Assembly (NCBI RefSeq): GCF_025264645.1
Contig: NZ_CP073696.1
Span: 4,526,001 to 4,590,000 of the forward strand
Origin: Edaphobacter lichenicola
Lineage (GTDB): Bacteria; Acidobacteriota; Terriglobia; Terriglobales; Acidobacteriaceae
Direction: 5' to 3'
DNA length: 64,000 nucleotides
Position numbers and translations under genes: made by a program. Position 1 is the first letter of the stretch, and each line of letters opens with the position of its first letter. Positions 26,811 through 36,239 of the stretch are shown here, in pieces. The notes beneath the pieces are model-generated. The model ran no database searches and was not told the DNA's origin. It worked only from the letters and a program-made list of their open reading frames with translations.

Positions 26811-28547
26811 CTAGGAAAGTATCCGCTGAATCACGTTTGTTTTCGCTAGCTCGACGATCTCATCGCCGCGTCCGCTGAAAACACTTCGCGCCATGTAAAG
26901 GGAGAATCCCTTCATCTGGTCGAGACTAATGTGCGGCGGCATGGAGAGCTCGAGTCGGTTCACCATCACCTCAATCAGCGCTGGACCGGGTGTGGCGAAG
27001 GCAGTTCGGATGGCAGATTCGAGGTCGTTGGGTTGATCGACGCGAACGCCATGAATACCAATCGAGTTGGCGAGGGCTGCAAAACTGGGATTGTCCAGGT
27101 CGGTGGCATAGGTGACGATGCCTGCCGCCTTCATCTCCAGTTCGACGAATGCCAGTGCGCCATTGTTGAAGACGACCATCTTGATGGGCAGTTTGAGCTG
27201 GCGAAGGGTCAGCAGATCACCGAGCATCATGGCCAAACCGCCGTCGCCCGATAACGTGACTACCTGGCGTCCGGGGAACGCTGACTGTGCACCGATGGCC
27301 TGTGGCACCGCGCACGCCATTGACCCGTGCGTGAAGGACCCGAGCAGACGTCGGCTTCCGTTCATGGTGAGATAACGTGCTGCCCAGACGGTAGGCGTGC
27401 CAACGTCGCAGGTAAAGATGGCATCGTCAGCCGCGAATTGATCGACAAGCCTCGCTACGTATTGCGGATGGATAGGAGTCTTGTTCTCGTCTGCACCAGC
27501 CAACTCTTCAAGACCCTCGCGGACCTTTTTGTAGTCCTTAACCTTCGCATCTAGATGAGTGCGATCCGTCTTTGTTTCGAGCAGAGGAAGCAGGGCCGAG
27601 AGAGTGTCTTTGACTGAGCCGATAAGACCGAGGTCGACCTTCGTTCGCCGGCCAATTTGGTTGCCGCGAATATCGATCTGGATGACCTTCGCATGCTTTG
27701 GGAAAAACTGCGTATAGGGGAAGTCGGTTCCCAACATGAGCAGAACGTCGCAATCCTCCATGGCATGGTAGCCGGAGCTGAAGCCGATCAATCCGGTAAG
27801 TCCGACGTCAAAGGGGTTGTCATACGTGATGTATTCCTTGCCGCGGAGCGCGTGGACGATGGGCGATTTGAGCGCGTCGGCGACGGCGATGAGCTCGGCG
27901 TGAGAGTCTTTGCAACCCGCCCCGCCGAGGATGGTGATCTTCTTCCCTGCATTGAGGATCGTGGCCGCCTCACGTAGCTCTTCATCGTTAGGACGGATCA
28001 GCGGCTTTGCCATCTTCATGGGCAGCACCGAATGGTCATCGGGCGCGTTGTGCAGCAAGACGTCTCCAGGCAGCACGATGACCGCGACGCCGGACATGTT
28101 GATGGCGGTGCGCATGGCGATCTCGAGTACACGGGGCATCTGCTCAGGCACGCCGACCATCTCGCAGTAGTCGCTGCACTCCTTGAAAAGGTTTTGCGGA
28201 TGGGTCTCCTGAAAGTAGTTGCTGCCGATCTCTGAACTGGGAATGTGCGCCGCAATGGCGAGGACTGGCACGCGACTGCGATGACAATCGAACAGACCAT
28301 TGATGAGGTGGAGATTGCCCGGGCCGCAACTAGCCGCGCAGACGGCAAGAGTGCCCGTCAGATGCGCGTCAGCGCCGGCGGCAAAGGCCGCGACCTCCTC
28401 GTTTCGTACGTGAACCCATTCGATTGTGCCGTCCCTGCGAAGCGCATCGGTGAAGCCGTTAAGGGAGTCTCCTGGTAGGCCATAGACCCGTTTGACTCCA
28501 GCGTTCTTCAAGCTTTCAACCATTAATTCCGCGATTGTCTTCGACAT
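26811..28547 (-). CDS. poxB: Thiamine-diphosphate-dependent pyruvate oxidase / ubiquinone-dependent pyruvate dehydrogenase
   Basis: 578 residues, standard three-domain ThDP enzyme. N-terminal domain with the catalytic Glu in HVRNEEVAAFAAG; central FAD-binding domain (residues 190-340); C-terminal ThDP motif starting GDGGLAMMLGDLL and ending VVFNN. Oxidises pyruvate to acetate and CO2, feeding electrons to quinone at the membrane if PoxB-like; the C-terminus is helical (DEIVELAKTNVIQRIL), consistent with a membrane-binding tail. GAGGAG precedes the ATG. Acetolactate synthase is the main alternative but the sequence pattern fits PoxB better. Confidence 0.9.
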   Translation of the reverse strand: MSKTIAELMVESLKNAGVKRVYGLPGDSLNGFTDALRRDGTIEWVHVRNEEVAAFAAGADAHLTGTLAVCAASCGPGNLHLINGLFDCHRSRVPVLAIAAHIPSSEIGSNYFQETHPQNLFKECSDYCEMVGVPEQMPRVLEIAMRTAINMSGVAVIVLPGDVLLHNAPDDHSVLPMKMAKPLIRPNDEELREAATILNAGKKITILGGAGCKDSHAELIAVADALKSPIVHALRGKEYITYDNPFDVGLTGLIGFSSGYHAMEDCDVLLMLGTDFPYTQFFPKHAKVIQIDIRGNQIGRRTKVDLGLIGSVKDTLSALLPLLETKTDRTHLDAKVKDYKKVREGLEELAGADENKTPIHPQYVARLVDQFAADDAIFTCDVGTPTVWAARYLTMNGSRRLLGSFTHGSMACAVPQAIGAQSAFPGRQVVTLSGDGGLAMMLGDLLTLRQLKLPIKMVVFNNGALAFVELEMKAAGIVTYATDLDNPSFAALANSIGIHGVRVDQPNDLESAIRTAFATPGPALIEVMVNRLELSMPPHISLDQMKGFSLYMARSVFSGRGDEIVELAKTNVIQRILS

Positions 28548-28629
28548 AAGCTCCTCAATTTGGCTAACAACATGATGGGATGGTTTGGTTAAGTACGGAT
28601 GAAATGAAATCCCGTAGACTTGAGATGCA

Positions 28630-29550
28630 ATGAGTCTGCAACCCGTTTTGTTAATTCACGGCGGAGCCTGGGCGATGCCCGACGACGCCATCGCTGCCCA
28701 CGAAGCTGGCATCGCAAACGCGCTGGCCACAGGTTATGCCCTTCTCGAAAAAGGCGCCACCGCAGTCGATGCTGTAGAGGCTGCTGTCGCCGTTATGGAA
28801 GATGACGACACCTTCGACGCCGGGCGTGGATCCTTCCTCACGCAGGATGGCCGGGTGCAGATGGATGCTCTGTTGATGAACGGTGAAAATCTGCGAACAG
28901 GCGGAGTAGCGTGTGTTGAGCGGCTACGAAATCCGATTCGCGCAGCACGGTTGGTTTTGGAAAAGTCCCCGCATGTCTATTTTGTCGGCACGGGAGCGGA
29001 AAGGTTCGCACGTCAGCACGGAATGGCGCTGTGCGACAACATGGACCTGGTGGTGCGGCGCGAGCAGGAGCGGCTCTACAAGGCCCAGGCCGACGAACTG
29101 GCTGGATTGCCTGACGAAACCTTCTCAGGAAGCCTGGAGTCGCACGATACGGTAGGGGCGGTTGCGCTCGACGTCCATGGCAATATCGCAGCCGGAACCA
29201 GCACGGGGGGCACTCTAAACAAAGCCCCCGGGCGCGTTGGCGACTCTTCCCTGATCGGTTGTGGCTGCTATGCGGACAATCTGTCGGCGGCGGTCTCATT
29301 GACGGGCTGGGGCGAGCCTATTATGAAGCTTGTTTTGGGTAAGCGGGCTGTGGATCGTGTTGCGGCAGGGGCCAGTCCCGACGAAGCAGCCCGCGAAGCA
29401 ATCAATTACTTATTCGACCGATTGGGTGGGCATGGGGGAATTATTCTCCTGGGACCGGATGGTCGCGTGGGATTGGCACACAATACGCCGCGGATGGCCT
29501 GGGGTCTCCAGACTCCTTCAGGAAAGCAAATCGGCATCACTCGTAACTGA
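28630..29550 (+). CDS. iaaA: Isoaspartyl peptidase / L-asparaginase (Ntn-hydrolase)
   Basis: 306 residues. Self-cleaving threonine hydrolase that removes isoaspartyl dipeptides and hydrolyses asparagine. N-terminal IHGGAW; autocleavage site HDTVGAVALD with the nucleophile Thr near 178; GTSTGGTLNK and GDSSLIGCGCYADN downstream. The linker before the cleavage site is short, as in plant-type enzymes. Divergent from poxB with 82 bp between starts. No signal peptide, so cytoplasmic. Confidence 0.93.
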   Translation: MSLQPVLLIHGGAWAMPDDAIAAHEAGIANALATGYALLEKGATAVDAVEAAVAVMEDDDTFDAGRGSFLTQDGRVQMDALLMNGENLRTGGVACVERLRNPIRAARLVLEKSPHVYFVGTGAERFARQHGMALCDNMDLVVRREQERLYKAQADELAGLPDETFSGSLESHDTVGAVALDVHGNIAAGTSTGGTLNKAPGRVGDSSLIGCGCYADNLSAAVSLTGWGEPIMKLVLGKRAVDRVAAGASPDEAAREAINYLFDRLGGHGGIILLGPDGRVGLAHNTPRMAWGLQTPSGKQIGITRN

Positions 29551-29646
29551 CTGCCGGTTTGATCCGTAATTAGTTTTGTTGACGATGCGCAACGCTTCCA
29601 CAGCATGGTCGGACATCATCCCAGGCAACGAATAAAATTACATCGT

Positions 29647-30351
29647 ATGCGAGTTACGCCGCTCTTCCCCGACACACGATTGGTCGAGATCCACGGCCGT
29701 CTTCTAGCTCGCTATGGCCAGCCTGAGGCGCGCGACGTTTGGGACCCGTTGAAGCAGTTCATCTATTCACTGCTTTCGTCTCGAACCAAGACAGAGGTGT
29801 CGCATGACGTGGTGCGACATCTTGAGGCAAAGTTCGAGCGTTGGGAAAAACTTCGAGACGCACCGATTCCGGAGATCGAAGATGCAATTCGCGCGGTTAC
29901 TTTTCCAGAACAGAAGGCGATCCATCTCAAGCGGGCGCTCGAACAGATCACTCAACGGTGTGGCACGCTTTCGCTTGATCTTCTGAAGAGCTATCGAACA
30001 GATAAGGTCCGTTCCTGGCTGGAGCGCTTTGACGGCGTCGGTGCAAAGACAAGCGCTGCTGTCGTCAACTTCAGCACATTGCGACGACGTGCGATCTGTG
30101 TCGATAGCCACCACCTGCGCGTGACCCAGCGATTGGGCTTAGTCAGCAAGAGCGCGGATGCGCGCGCGACGGAAGATCGATTGATGGAGATGGCGCCCGC
30201 CACGTGGTCCGCTGAAATGCTCGACGAACACCACACCCTTATCAAGACTCATGGGCAACAGACTTGCACTTTTTCTGAGCCAAAGTGTCGCAGCTGCCCT
30301 CTTCTCGATATCTGCCCGACGGGAGCCAAAGCCACTAATTTCCGGAGTTAA
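29647..30351 (+). CDS. Endonuclease III-like HhH-GPD DNA glycosylase with 4Fe-4S cluster
   Basis: 234 residues. Helix-hairpin-helix FDGVGAKTSAAVV carrying the catalytic Lys, followed by the Asp in CVDSHHLRV; C-terminal cluster CTFSEPKCRSCPLLDICP gives Cys-x6-Cys-x2-Cys-x5-Cys. Removes damaged pyrimidines and nicks the abasic site. It is diverged from canonical Nth in the N-terminal half, so other HhH-GPD subfamilies are possible. The ATG at 29647 is favoured over an upstream start at 29605. Confidence 0.9.
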   Translation: MRVTPLFPDTRLVEIHGRLLARYGQPEARDVWDPLKQFIYSLLSSRTKTEVSHDVVRHLEAKFERWEKLRDAPIPEIEDAIRAVTFPEQKAIHLKRALEQITQRCGTLSLDLLKSYRTDKVRSWLERFDGVGAKTSAAVVNFSTLRRRAICVDSHHLRVTQRLGLVSKSADARATEDRLMEMAPATWSAEMLDEHHTLIKTHGQQTCTFSEPKCRSCPLLDICPTGAKATNFRS

Positions 30352-30632
30352 TAACGGGATACGAGGTGGTGATCGGAGCCATATCCGCCCTACGTCGCAG
30401 CAAGAAATTGCAGCGCAACAAGCATATGGGCGCCACGGGACGACATCAGCAAACTCCACAAAACAAGCCGCGTTGATGCGGCCTTTCCTGAAGAATCGCC
30501 CGAGTATACCTGCCGGGTCGGTTTCCCCTTGCGTACTGAATGGTCATTCATGTAGAACATCGCGTCAACAAAGTTGTCAGTCGGGCCGTCGCCAATGGGT
30601 TGGGCCCGCTGATCGCACAGGGAGCATTACCC

Positions 30633-33600
30633 ATGATCTATTGCAAATCGCGGCTATTCTTCCCCAGCGTATTAGCCGCCGTTCTTTTACTGGCGGGTCT
30701 TTTCTCCTCCAGGCTTCAGGCTCAGAACATCTCTACAGCCCAGCTCAATGGTGTGGTTCATGACCAGACCGGCGCGGTCATCCCGAACGCCTCCATTACC
30801 ATCTCGGACGAGTCGAAAGGTTCCTCTCGCACGACGACCAGCGACGGCCAGGGAAACTACCGTCTGCTGTTGCTGCCTCCAGGGTCATATACCGTCAAGG
30901 CCACGGCTCCTGGCTTCAATACACTCATCAGCAAAAACGTAGTTCTTACAACGGGCGAACAGGGTGAGCTAACACTTACCCTTTCGGTAGGCACGACACA
31001 GATCGTCACGGTCAGCTCTGGTGCCGACATTATCGAGACGCAGCGCAGCTCTCAATCCACCACCGTCGATCAACTACGCATCGAAAATCTGCCAACGAAC
31101 GGCCGCAACTACATCAACTTCACTCTCACCAACTCACAGATCGCTCGCGATGCCGCGCCTTCAATTGGCGCCATCCCTACCTCGGGCCTAAACTTCGGCG
31201 GTGTTCGCGCCCGCTCTAACTCGATCAATATCGACGGTGCGGATGCAAGCGACTACCTCTCAGGCGGCACCCGCACGACCGTCTCGCAGGACGCAGTCCA
31301 GGAGTTTCAGATCATCACGAACGGCTTCGATGCAGAGTATGGTCGAGCATCGGGCGGCGTAGTAAACATCATCACGAAGTCAGGTACCAACGCCACGCAC
31401 GGGAGCGCCTTTGGATTCCTGCGCAATCGCTACATACAAGCCACCAATCCATTTTCGACGGTCTATCAACCGGCATACACCCGGGTTCAAGCGGGCTTCA
31501 CCATCGGTGGTGCTCTGATTCCCGACAAGACGTTCTATTTCTTCTCAACCGAGATTACGCGCCGTCAGGAGACAGGATTTTCTGATATCGGTAGTAATAA
31601 CTTCGGACTGACCAGCATCGATGTCAGCCGATTCTATGGAGCTCCAACGGGGGCGCTCACCGTGCTCGGAACCCCGGAACAACAAGCATTCCTGCAGAAT
31701 CCGGGTGTTCCTGCGAACACCCCCGGGATTCAGAGCTACATCGCTCTGGTCGGTTCGGGATCATCGCTCGCAACCACAGGAAAAAACCCAGCCTTCCTGC
31801 AGCCCAGCATCGGTGTCAGCAACTTCGTAACCTCTGGGACGCAGACCGCGACGACGTTCGTTCCCGGGCAGCCCACACCGATCTCCTTCGTTCCGCTGAA
31901 CAGCCTCATCGGCAACTTTCCAATCTCGGAGAAGACCGAGGTTTATTCGCTGCGTATCGATCACAAGCTGACCAACAATCAGCAGCTTGTTTTGCTGGGC
32001 AGCGCAAGTCCCAGTTTTATCACCGGCATCCAAGAGAGTGCAGCAAACCAAAATCTCGGTGAGAACTCCTTTTCACGAACCGCTACGCAGCGCCTTCATG
32101 ACTGGGCGATCAATGCACAGGACACGATGGTCTTCGGCAACAACAAGGTGAACGAGCTTCGCTATCAGTTTGCCCGGCACCCCGTTCTCTTTGCCAATAG
32201 CAACTCAACCGGAGGGGCCAACACCGCGGTTAATATTCCCGGCTTTGCCTATTTCGGTAAGACGCCGTTCTCAGTCGTCAACAGTATTCAAGACCAAAAT
32301 CAGTTGCAGGACAACTTCACGTATACCCACGGACGGCACACCATCAAAACCGGCATCGATCTGCGCTACATCCCTGTGAACATCGTGCAGGGGCAGCTCT
32401 ACGGTGGTGGCGACTATACCTTCGCAGCGCTCAACGCCACCGACGTATCTCCTGCGCTTGCGGGCCTGCCTGGCTTCTCTCCAATCCAGGCGTATGGTCT
32501 CGGCATCCCCCAGTCTTTCGTGCAGGGAGTCGGTAACACGGCTCAAAAGTACACAGTAAAGGCTCTTGGTGCGTTCCTGCAGGACAGCTGGCACGTGACC
32601 AATAGGATGACACTGAATCTAGGTGTTCGATATGACGTCGAAGCTTTCCCGACGAAACAAGCGCTTAATGCTGACACCGAAACCGCCGAACAGCTCTATG
32701 GTATTCGCGAGGGAATTCGACTGCAGGCTTCGAACGTAGCACCGCGTATCGGGATTGCATATGACCTTCGTGGGGACTCCAAGACCGTCCTTCGTGCCAA
32801 CTATGGTCTCTTCTATGATCGGGCACCAGGCAATCTCGAGGCGCAGTCTATCGGATTCAATTCAACGACAGTTCCGCTTGTGATTCTCGCGGGTGGCCTG
32901 CCCTGCGCGACGACAAGCCCCGCCGCCGCCGCGAGCCCATTGAATCTCAACGCAACCAATACCTTTCAAGGTTCACTCGGCAACGCAAACTGCTTAGGTG
33001 CCAGTGCGGCAGGAGTGAATTTTCTGGCAAGTCAGCAGCGCTTCGACACGAACAACACCAACTCTCTCTTCGTGAATCAGAACTTTCTTGCAGCAGGCTT
33101 CCCTCTCGCCATTCTTCCCTCCGGTCTGCCCGCAGACCTCTTCTTCAAAACTCCTTACGCGCAGCAGATATCGTTCGGTATCGAGCAGGACCTCGGGCAT
33201 GACATGTCAATTAATGTTGCGTATAACTCAACCGGCGGCCGGCACTTGAATCGCCCAATCAACGTCAATCCAGTAAATGCTCAGCTTCTAACGGCGAACT
33301 GGCGCAATGCTGTCAATGCTGTGAAAGCAGGAACGGCTGCGCCAGCAACCGCCAGTCCTACTTCTAGCCCGCTGACCGTCGCAACCGCTACCGGGGTCAA
33401 CCCCTGCGGAGTCGGTCCAACGGGGCCATACGTCGCCCCCCCACTGCTTAATTTCTTTCGCAAATCCGGCCTCAACATTTCGCTAGCTCCATTTCTCGCA
33501 AACCCTGCAGTCGGCGGCGGACCATGCGTTGCGCTTGCCAGTGAGATCGCAAGTGCTGACGGCATCGGTGTTGGCGCTCCAGTCCCCTTCAGCGACATGA

Positions 33601-34361
33601 CTCCCAACCTGACAACCGGAACCTCGGATTACAACGGTTTCAGTGTCAATTTGAAAAAGCGATTCGCCTCGCAGTACGAGTTCCTCGTCAGCTACACATG
33701 GTCGCATGCAATCGACGATTCAACTGACGTCGTCTCCAACTCGGACGCACCACAGAGCAACTTCGCTCCCAACGCCGAACGCAGCAACTCGACCTTCGAT
33801 CAGCGTCATCGCTTTGTACTCTCTGGCGTCTACAACTCCGGCCAACTCGGGGGAGCAGGGTTCGTTCCGAAAGTCTTCTCAAATTTCACACTGGCGCCAA
33901 TCTTCGAAGTCTCATCAGGTCGGCCATTCAACATCCTTACAGGAACCGATACCAACTTTGACTTCGATCCACTCACCGACAGGCCAAACGCTGTTGCAAT
34001 CAACAGCGGAGTGACGAGTTGCGGGACAGCTCCTGTCCTCTCCAAATACTCGCCTACGGGTGCCTTCAACCTTCCCTGCTACGCCGATGCACCCGCAGAC
34101 GCAGGGCCAGCCAGCAACTACTATGCCGGAGATCTGGGCCGCAACGTCGGCACGAAACCATATAACGTCTTCACTGACCTCCGCGTTGCGCGCGCCTTCA
34201 TGTTTTCGCACAACATTGCACTGCAGGTCACAGCCGACATCTTCAACATCATCAACAAGAACAACACGCTGGATGTAAACCTTCTATACACAGCAGCCGG
34301 CACCCCAACCGCAGCGTCCGATCCACGCCAATTCCAGTTTGGAGCCCGCATCTCCTTCTAG
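30633..34361 (+). CDS. TonB-dependent receptor, Oar-like
   Basis: About 1242 residues. ATG at 30633 with GGGAG 8 nt upstream, then a signal peptide (FFPSVLAAVLLLAGLFSSRLQAQ). Carboxypeptidase-regulatory domain at residues 35-115 (LNGVVHDQTGAVIPNASITI), plug with INIDGADASDYLSGG and GGVVNIITKSGTN, long barrel, last residue Phe (RISF). No TonB box or substrate clue. The 281-bp upstream gap has no other gene. Its coding strand is C-rich, unlike the flanking poxB-iaaA segment. Confidence 0.94.
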   Translation: MIYCKSRLFFPSVLAAVLLLAGLFSSRLQAQNISTAQLNGVVHDQTGAVIPNASITISDESKGSSRTTTSDGQGNYRLLLLPPGSYTVKATAPGFNTLISKNVVLTTGEQGELTLTLSVGTTQIVTVSSGADIIETQRSSQSTTVDQLRIENLPTNGRNYINFTLTNSQIARDAAPSIGAIPTSGLNFGGVRARSNSINIDGADASDYLSGGTRTTVSQDAVQEFQIITNGFDAEYGRASGGVVNIITKSGTNATHGSAFGFLRNRYIQATNPFSTVYQPAYTRVQAGFTIGGALIPDKTFYFFSTEITRRQETGFSDIGSNNFGLTSIDVSRFYGAPTGALTVLGTPEQQAFLQNPGVPANTPGIQSYIALVGSGSSLATTGKNPAFLQPSIGVSNFVTSGTQTATTFVPGQPTPISFVPLNSLIGNFPISEKTEVYSLRIDHKLTNNQQLVLLGSASPSFITGIQESAANQNLGENSFSRTATQRLHDWAINAQDTMVFGNNKVNELRYQFARHPVLFANSNSTGGANTAVNIPGFAYFGKTPFSVVNSIQDQNQLQDNFTYTHGRHTIKTGIDLRYIPVNIVQGQLYGGGDYTFAALNATDVSPALAGLPGFSPIQAYGLGIPQSFVQGVGNTAQKYTVKALGAFLQDSWHVTNRMTLNLGVRYDVEAFPTKQALNADTETAEQLYGIREGIRLQASNVAPRIGIAYDLRGDSKTVLRANYGLFYDRAPGNLEAQSIGFNSTTVPLVILAGGLPCATTSPAAAASPLNLNATNTFQGSLGNANCLGASAAGVNFLASQQRFDTNNTNSLFVNQNFLAAGFPLAILPSGLPADLFFKTPYAQQISFGIEQDLGHDMSINVAYNSTGGRHLNRPINVNPVNAQLLTANWRNAVNAVKAGTAAPATASPTSSPLTVATATGVNPCGVGPTGPYVAPPLLNFFRKSGLNISLAPFLANPAVGGGPCVALASEIASADGIGVGAPVPFSDMTPNLTTGTSDYNGFSVNLKKRFASQYEFLVSYTWSHAIDDSTDVVSNSDAPQSNFAPNAERSNSTFDQRHRFVLSGVYNSGQLGGAGFVPKVFSNFTLAPIFEVSSGRPFNILTGTDTNFDFDPLTDRPNAVAINSGVTSCGTAPVLSKYSPTGAFNLPCYADAPADAGPASNYYAGDLGRNVGTKPYNVFTDLRVARAFMFSHNIALQVTADIFNIINKNNTLDVNLLYTAAGTPTAASDPRQFQFGARISF

Positions 34362-34501
34362 CGATCCACAACTCCAAGCCGTTTTTGCGACTACCTACTC
34401 TTCAGTAGGGTTAGCTCGGAGAACGGCCGCAACCATTCTGCGAAAATAAGTGTTCAGGTGGGATAAGACTCATCGATTGCACGATTGCGGAAAGGGTTGG
34501 A

Positions 34502-35527
34502 ATGAGAAAGTTAAGCGTAGGAGTGACAACGCTTGTTATTTTTGTGTTGTCACTCGGCGGAGCAAGGGCCTACGCAGATGCGGCATTGCTCATGGAAGAG
34601 CCGTACGGTGAATTTGGCGCCTTCAATCCCACCGGACATGCGGCGGTCTACTTGAATCACATCTGTGCCGAGTCTCCCACCCGGTTGCGGCCTTGTCGGC
34701 AAGGCGAGCCGGGTGCGGTCATCAGCCGCTATCACAAGATCGATGGCTACGACTGGCTGGCGATCCCGCTCGTTCCATATCTTTACGCTGTCGAGCGAGT
34801 GGAGGACGTGCCCGTCACGGCGGACGCTGAACTTGAGGCAAAACTACGCGACGAATATCGCCGTGGTCACCTCCTTTCCATCGCCCCAGACGTAGCCGGG
34901 GGAAAAAAAGCCGGTGAAGCTCCCGGCGGCGAATGGACGCAGCTTGTCGGGGCATCCTACGACCGCCGGATCTACGGTTTTCAGATCCAGACGACACCAG
35001 AAGAAGATGAGCAGTTTATGGATCGATTCAACGACAGCCGCAACGTCGGCCACTTCAATCTGCTCTTCCACAACTGCGCCGACTTCTCGCGAACGTTGCT
35101 CAACGTTTATTACCCGCATGGCGTGCATAGAAACTACTTCGTCGACCTCGGCATCACAACGCCAAAGCAAGTCGCGCGCTCGTTGACCAAGTACGCGGAC
35201 AACCATCCCGAGCTGCAGTTTTCCACCTTCATGATTCCTCAGGTCCCTGGCAGCATTCATCGCAGCCATCCAATCGACGGTGTGCTCGAGTCAGTAGTCA
35301 AGTCAAAGAAATATGTTGTACCACTCGCGGTATTGAGTCCAGAGGTTGCGGCGGGGATAATCGTGGCCTACCTGACCGACGGACGTTTCAAAGCGCCAAA
35401 AGACGCAGCCGTCGAGGTAATACCTGGAGAGCCGACAACGATGACCGGTGCGCCACCAACCTCAGCGCCTGACGCCCGACGTCCTTTGCCGGTCCCCGTC
35501 ACAATGCCTACACCTGCGCCGAATTAA
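34502..35527 (+). CDS. Secreted protein, possible papain-fold (NlpC/P60- or DUF4105-like) hydrolase
   Basis: 341 residues, signal peptide ending GGARAYADA. I do not recognise a named family with certainty. Visible: GHAAVYLNHIC near residue 40 (conserved-looking His) and FNLLFHNCADFSRTLLN near 183-200 (HNCAD, Cys plus Asp). A His-first, Cys-later order is that of permuted papain-like folds such as LRAT/YiiX and DUF4105. The C-terminus is Pro/Thr-rich and likely disordered. Function as cysteine hydrolase is inference; a catalytic role needs the pair His/Cys to be conserved in homologues. Confidence 0.7.
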   Translation: MRKLSVGVTTLVIFVLSLGGARAYADAALLMEEPYGEFGAFNPTGHAAVYLNHICAESPTRLRPCRQGEPGAVISRYHKIDGYDWLAIPLVPYLYAVERVEDVPVTADAELEAKLRDEYRRGHLLSIAPDVAGGKKAGEAPGGEWTQLVGASYDRRIYGFQIQTTPEEDEQFMDRFNDSRNVGHFNLLFHNCADFSRTLLNVYYPHGVHRNYFVDLGITTPKQVARSLTKYADNHPELQFSTFMIPQVPGSIHRSHPIDGVLESVVKSKKYVVPLAVLSPEVAAGIIVAYLTDGRFKAPKDAAVEVIPGEPTTMTGAPPTSAPDARRPLPVPVTMPTPAPN

Positions 35528-35547
35528 ACTTCGCATCGATGCGGCTC

Positions 35548-36147
35548 TCAATCGACTTTGAGATTCGCGTCCGCATCCATCACCAGGGATCCACCCTCCA
35601 CCAGCAAAGAGTGCAGCTTCAGCGAATCAAGTGACAACGTATAGCCCGTAGTCTCGGTCGAACGGCTCAGGAGTTGCCGCATCAACACAGCAGCGTTGAC
35701 CTTCATCTGCGCAGGAAGTTTGTGACTCATAAACGGAGCCAGAATAAAGTTCAACTCTTTCGACTCACTGAGCTGTTCGATCCGTGCATCTCGAAAGCCT
35801 ATGCTCTCTTCCTCCGCGTCAGGAACCAGGGAGACGTCTGTATCGGTGGTTAGCGAGACCCCAATGCAGACTCCATGAACTGCAGTGCCGATCTTCGATC
35901 TTGCATGAACGCGGACTACGACGCGATCTTGAACAAAAGTCACGTGCGGCGACTCAGCGTAGACGTAACAGGCGGAGTTGGCGTCGCCTCGAATGTAATA
36001 GCGTCCCTGGGGCCCATTGAAGAGCTGTGCGCGCAAGGTGCGCTCAAGCGCCTGGGAAGAGATCTTAACCTCGATCGCGGAGGCAGCGCGGACACCAGAA
36101 AACAAAATTGCAAAGACGAACAGTAGCCGAAGCAAAGGTAGACGCAT
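35548..36147 (-). CDS. Secreted protein of unknown function
   Basis: 199 residues with a signal peptide (PLLRLLFVFAILFSGVRAASA). The mature part starts IEVKISSQALERTLRAQLF and is rich in beta strands; it has a lipid-binding-like pattern (YceB or DUF1439 style), but the similarity is too loose to assign. Two Cys (ACYVYAE, GVCIGV) may form a disulfide. Convergent with the papain-fold candidate, 20 nt apart. Confidence 0.65.
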   Translation of the reverse strand: MRLPLLRLLFVFAILFSGVRAASAIEVKISSQALERTLRAQLFNGPQGRYYIRGDANSACYVYAESPHVTFVQDRVVVRVHARSKIGTAVHGVCIGVSLTTDTDVSLVPDAEEESIGFRDARIEQLSESKELNFILAPFMSHKLPAQMKVNAAVLMRQLLSRSTETTGYTLSLDSLKLHSLLVEGGSLVMDADANLKVD

Positions 36148-36239
36148 GATGTTTTAAGCATAACGGCTGATCAGCGCAACAGCCGACCGATTCGCAGCGT
36201 TGGTCCGTTTCTGCCATTGACTGGTACTCTGTGCACATC

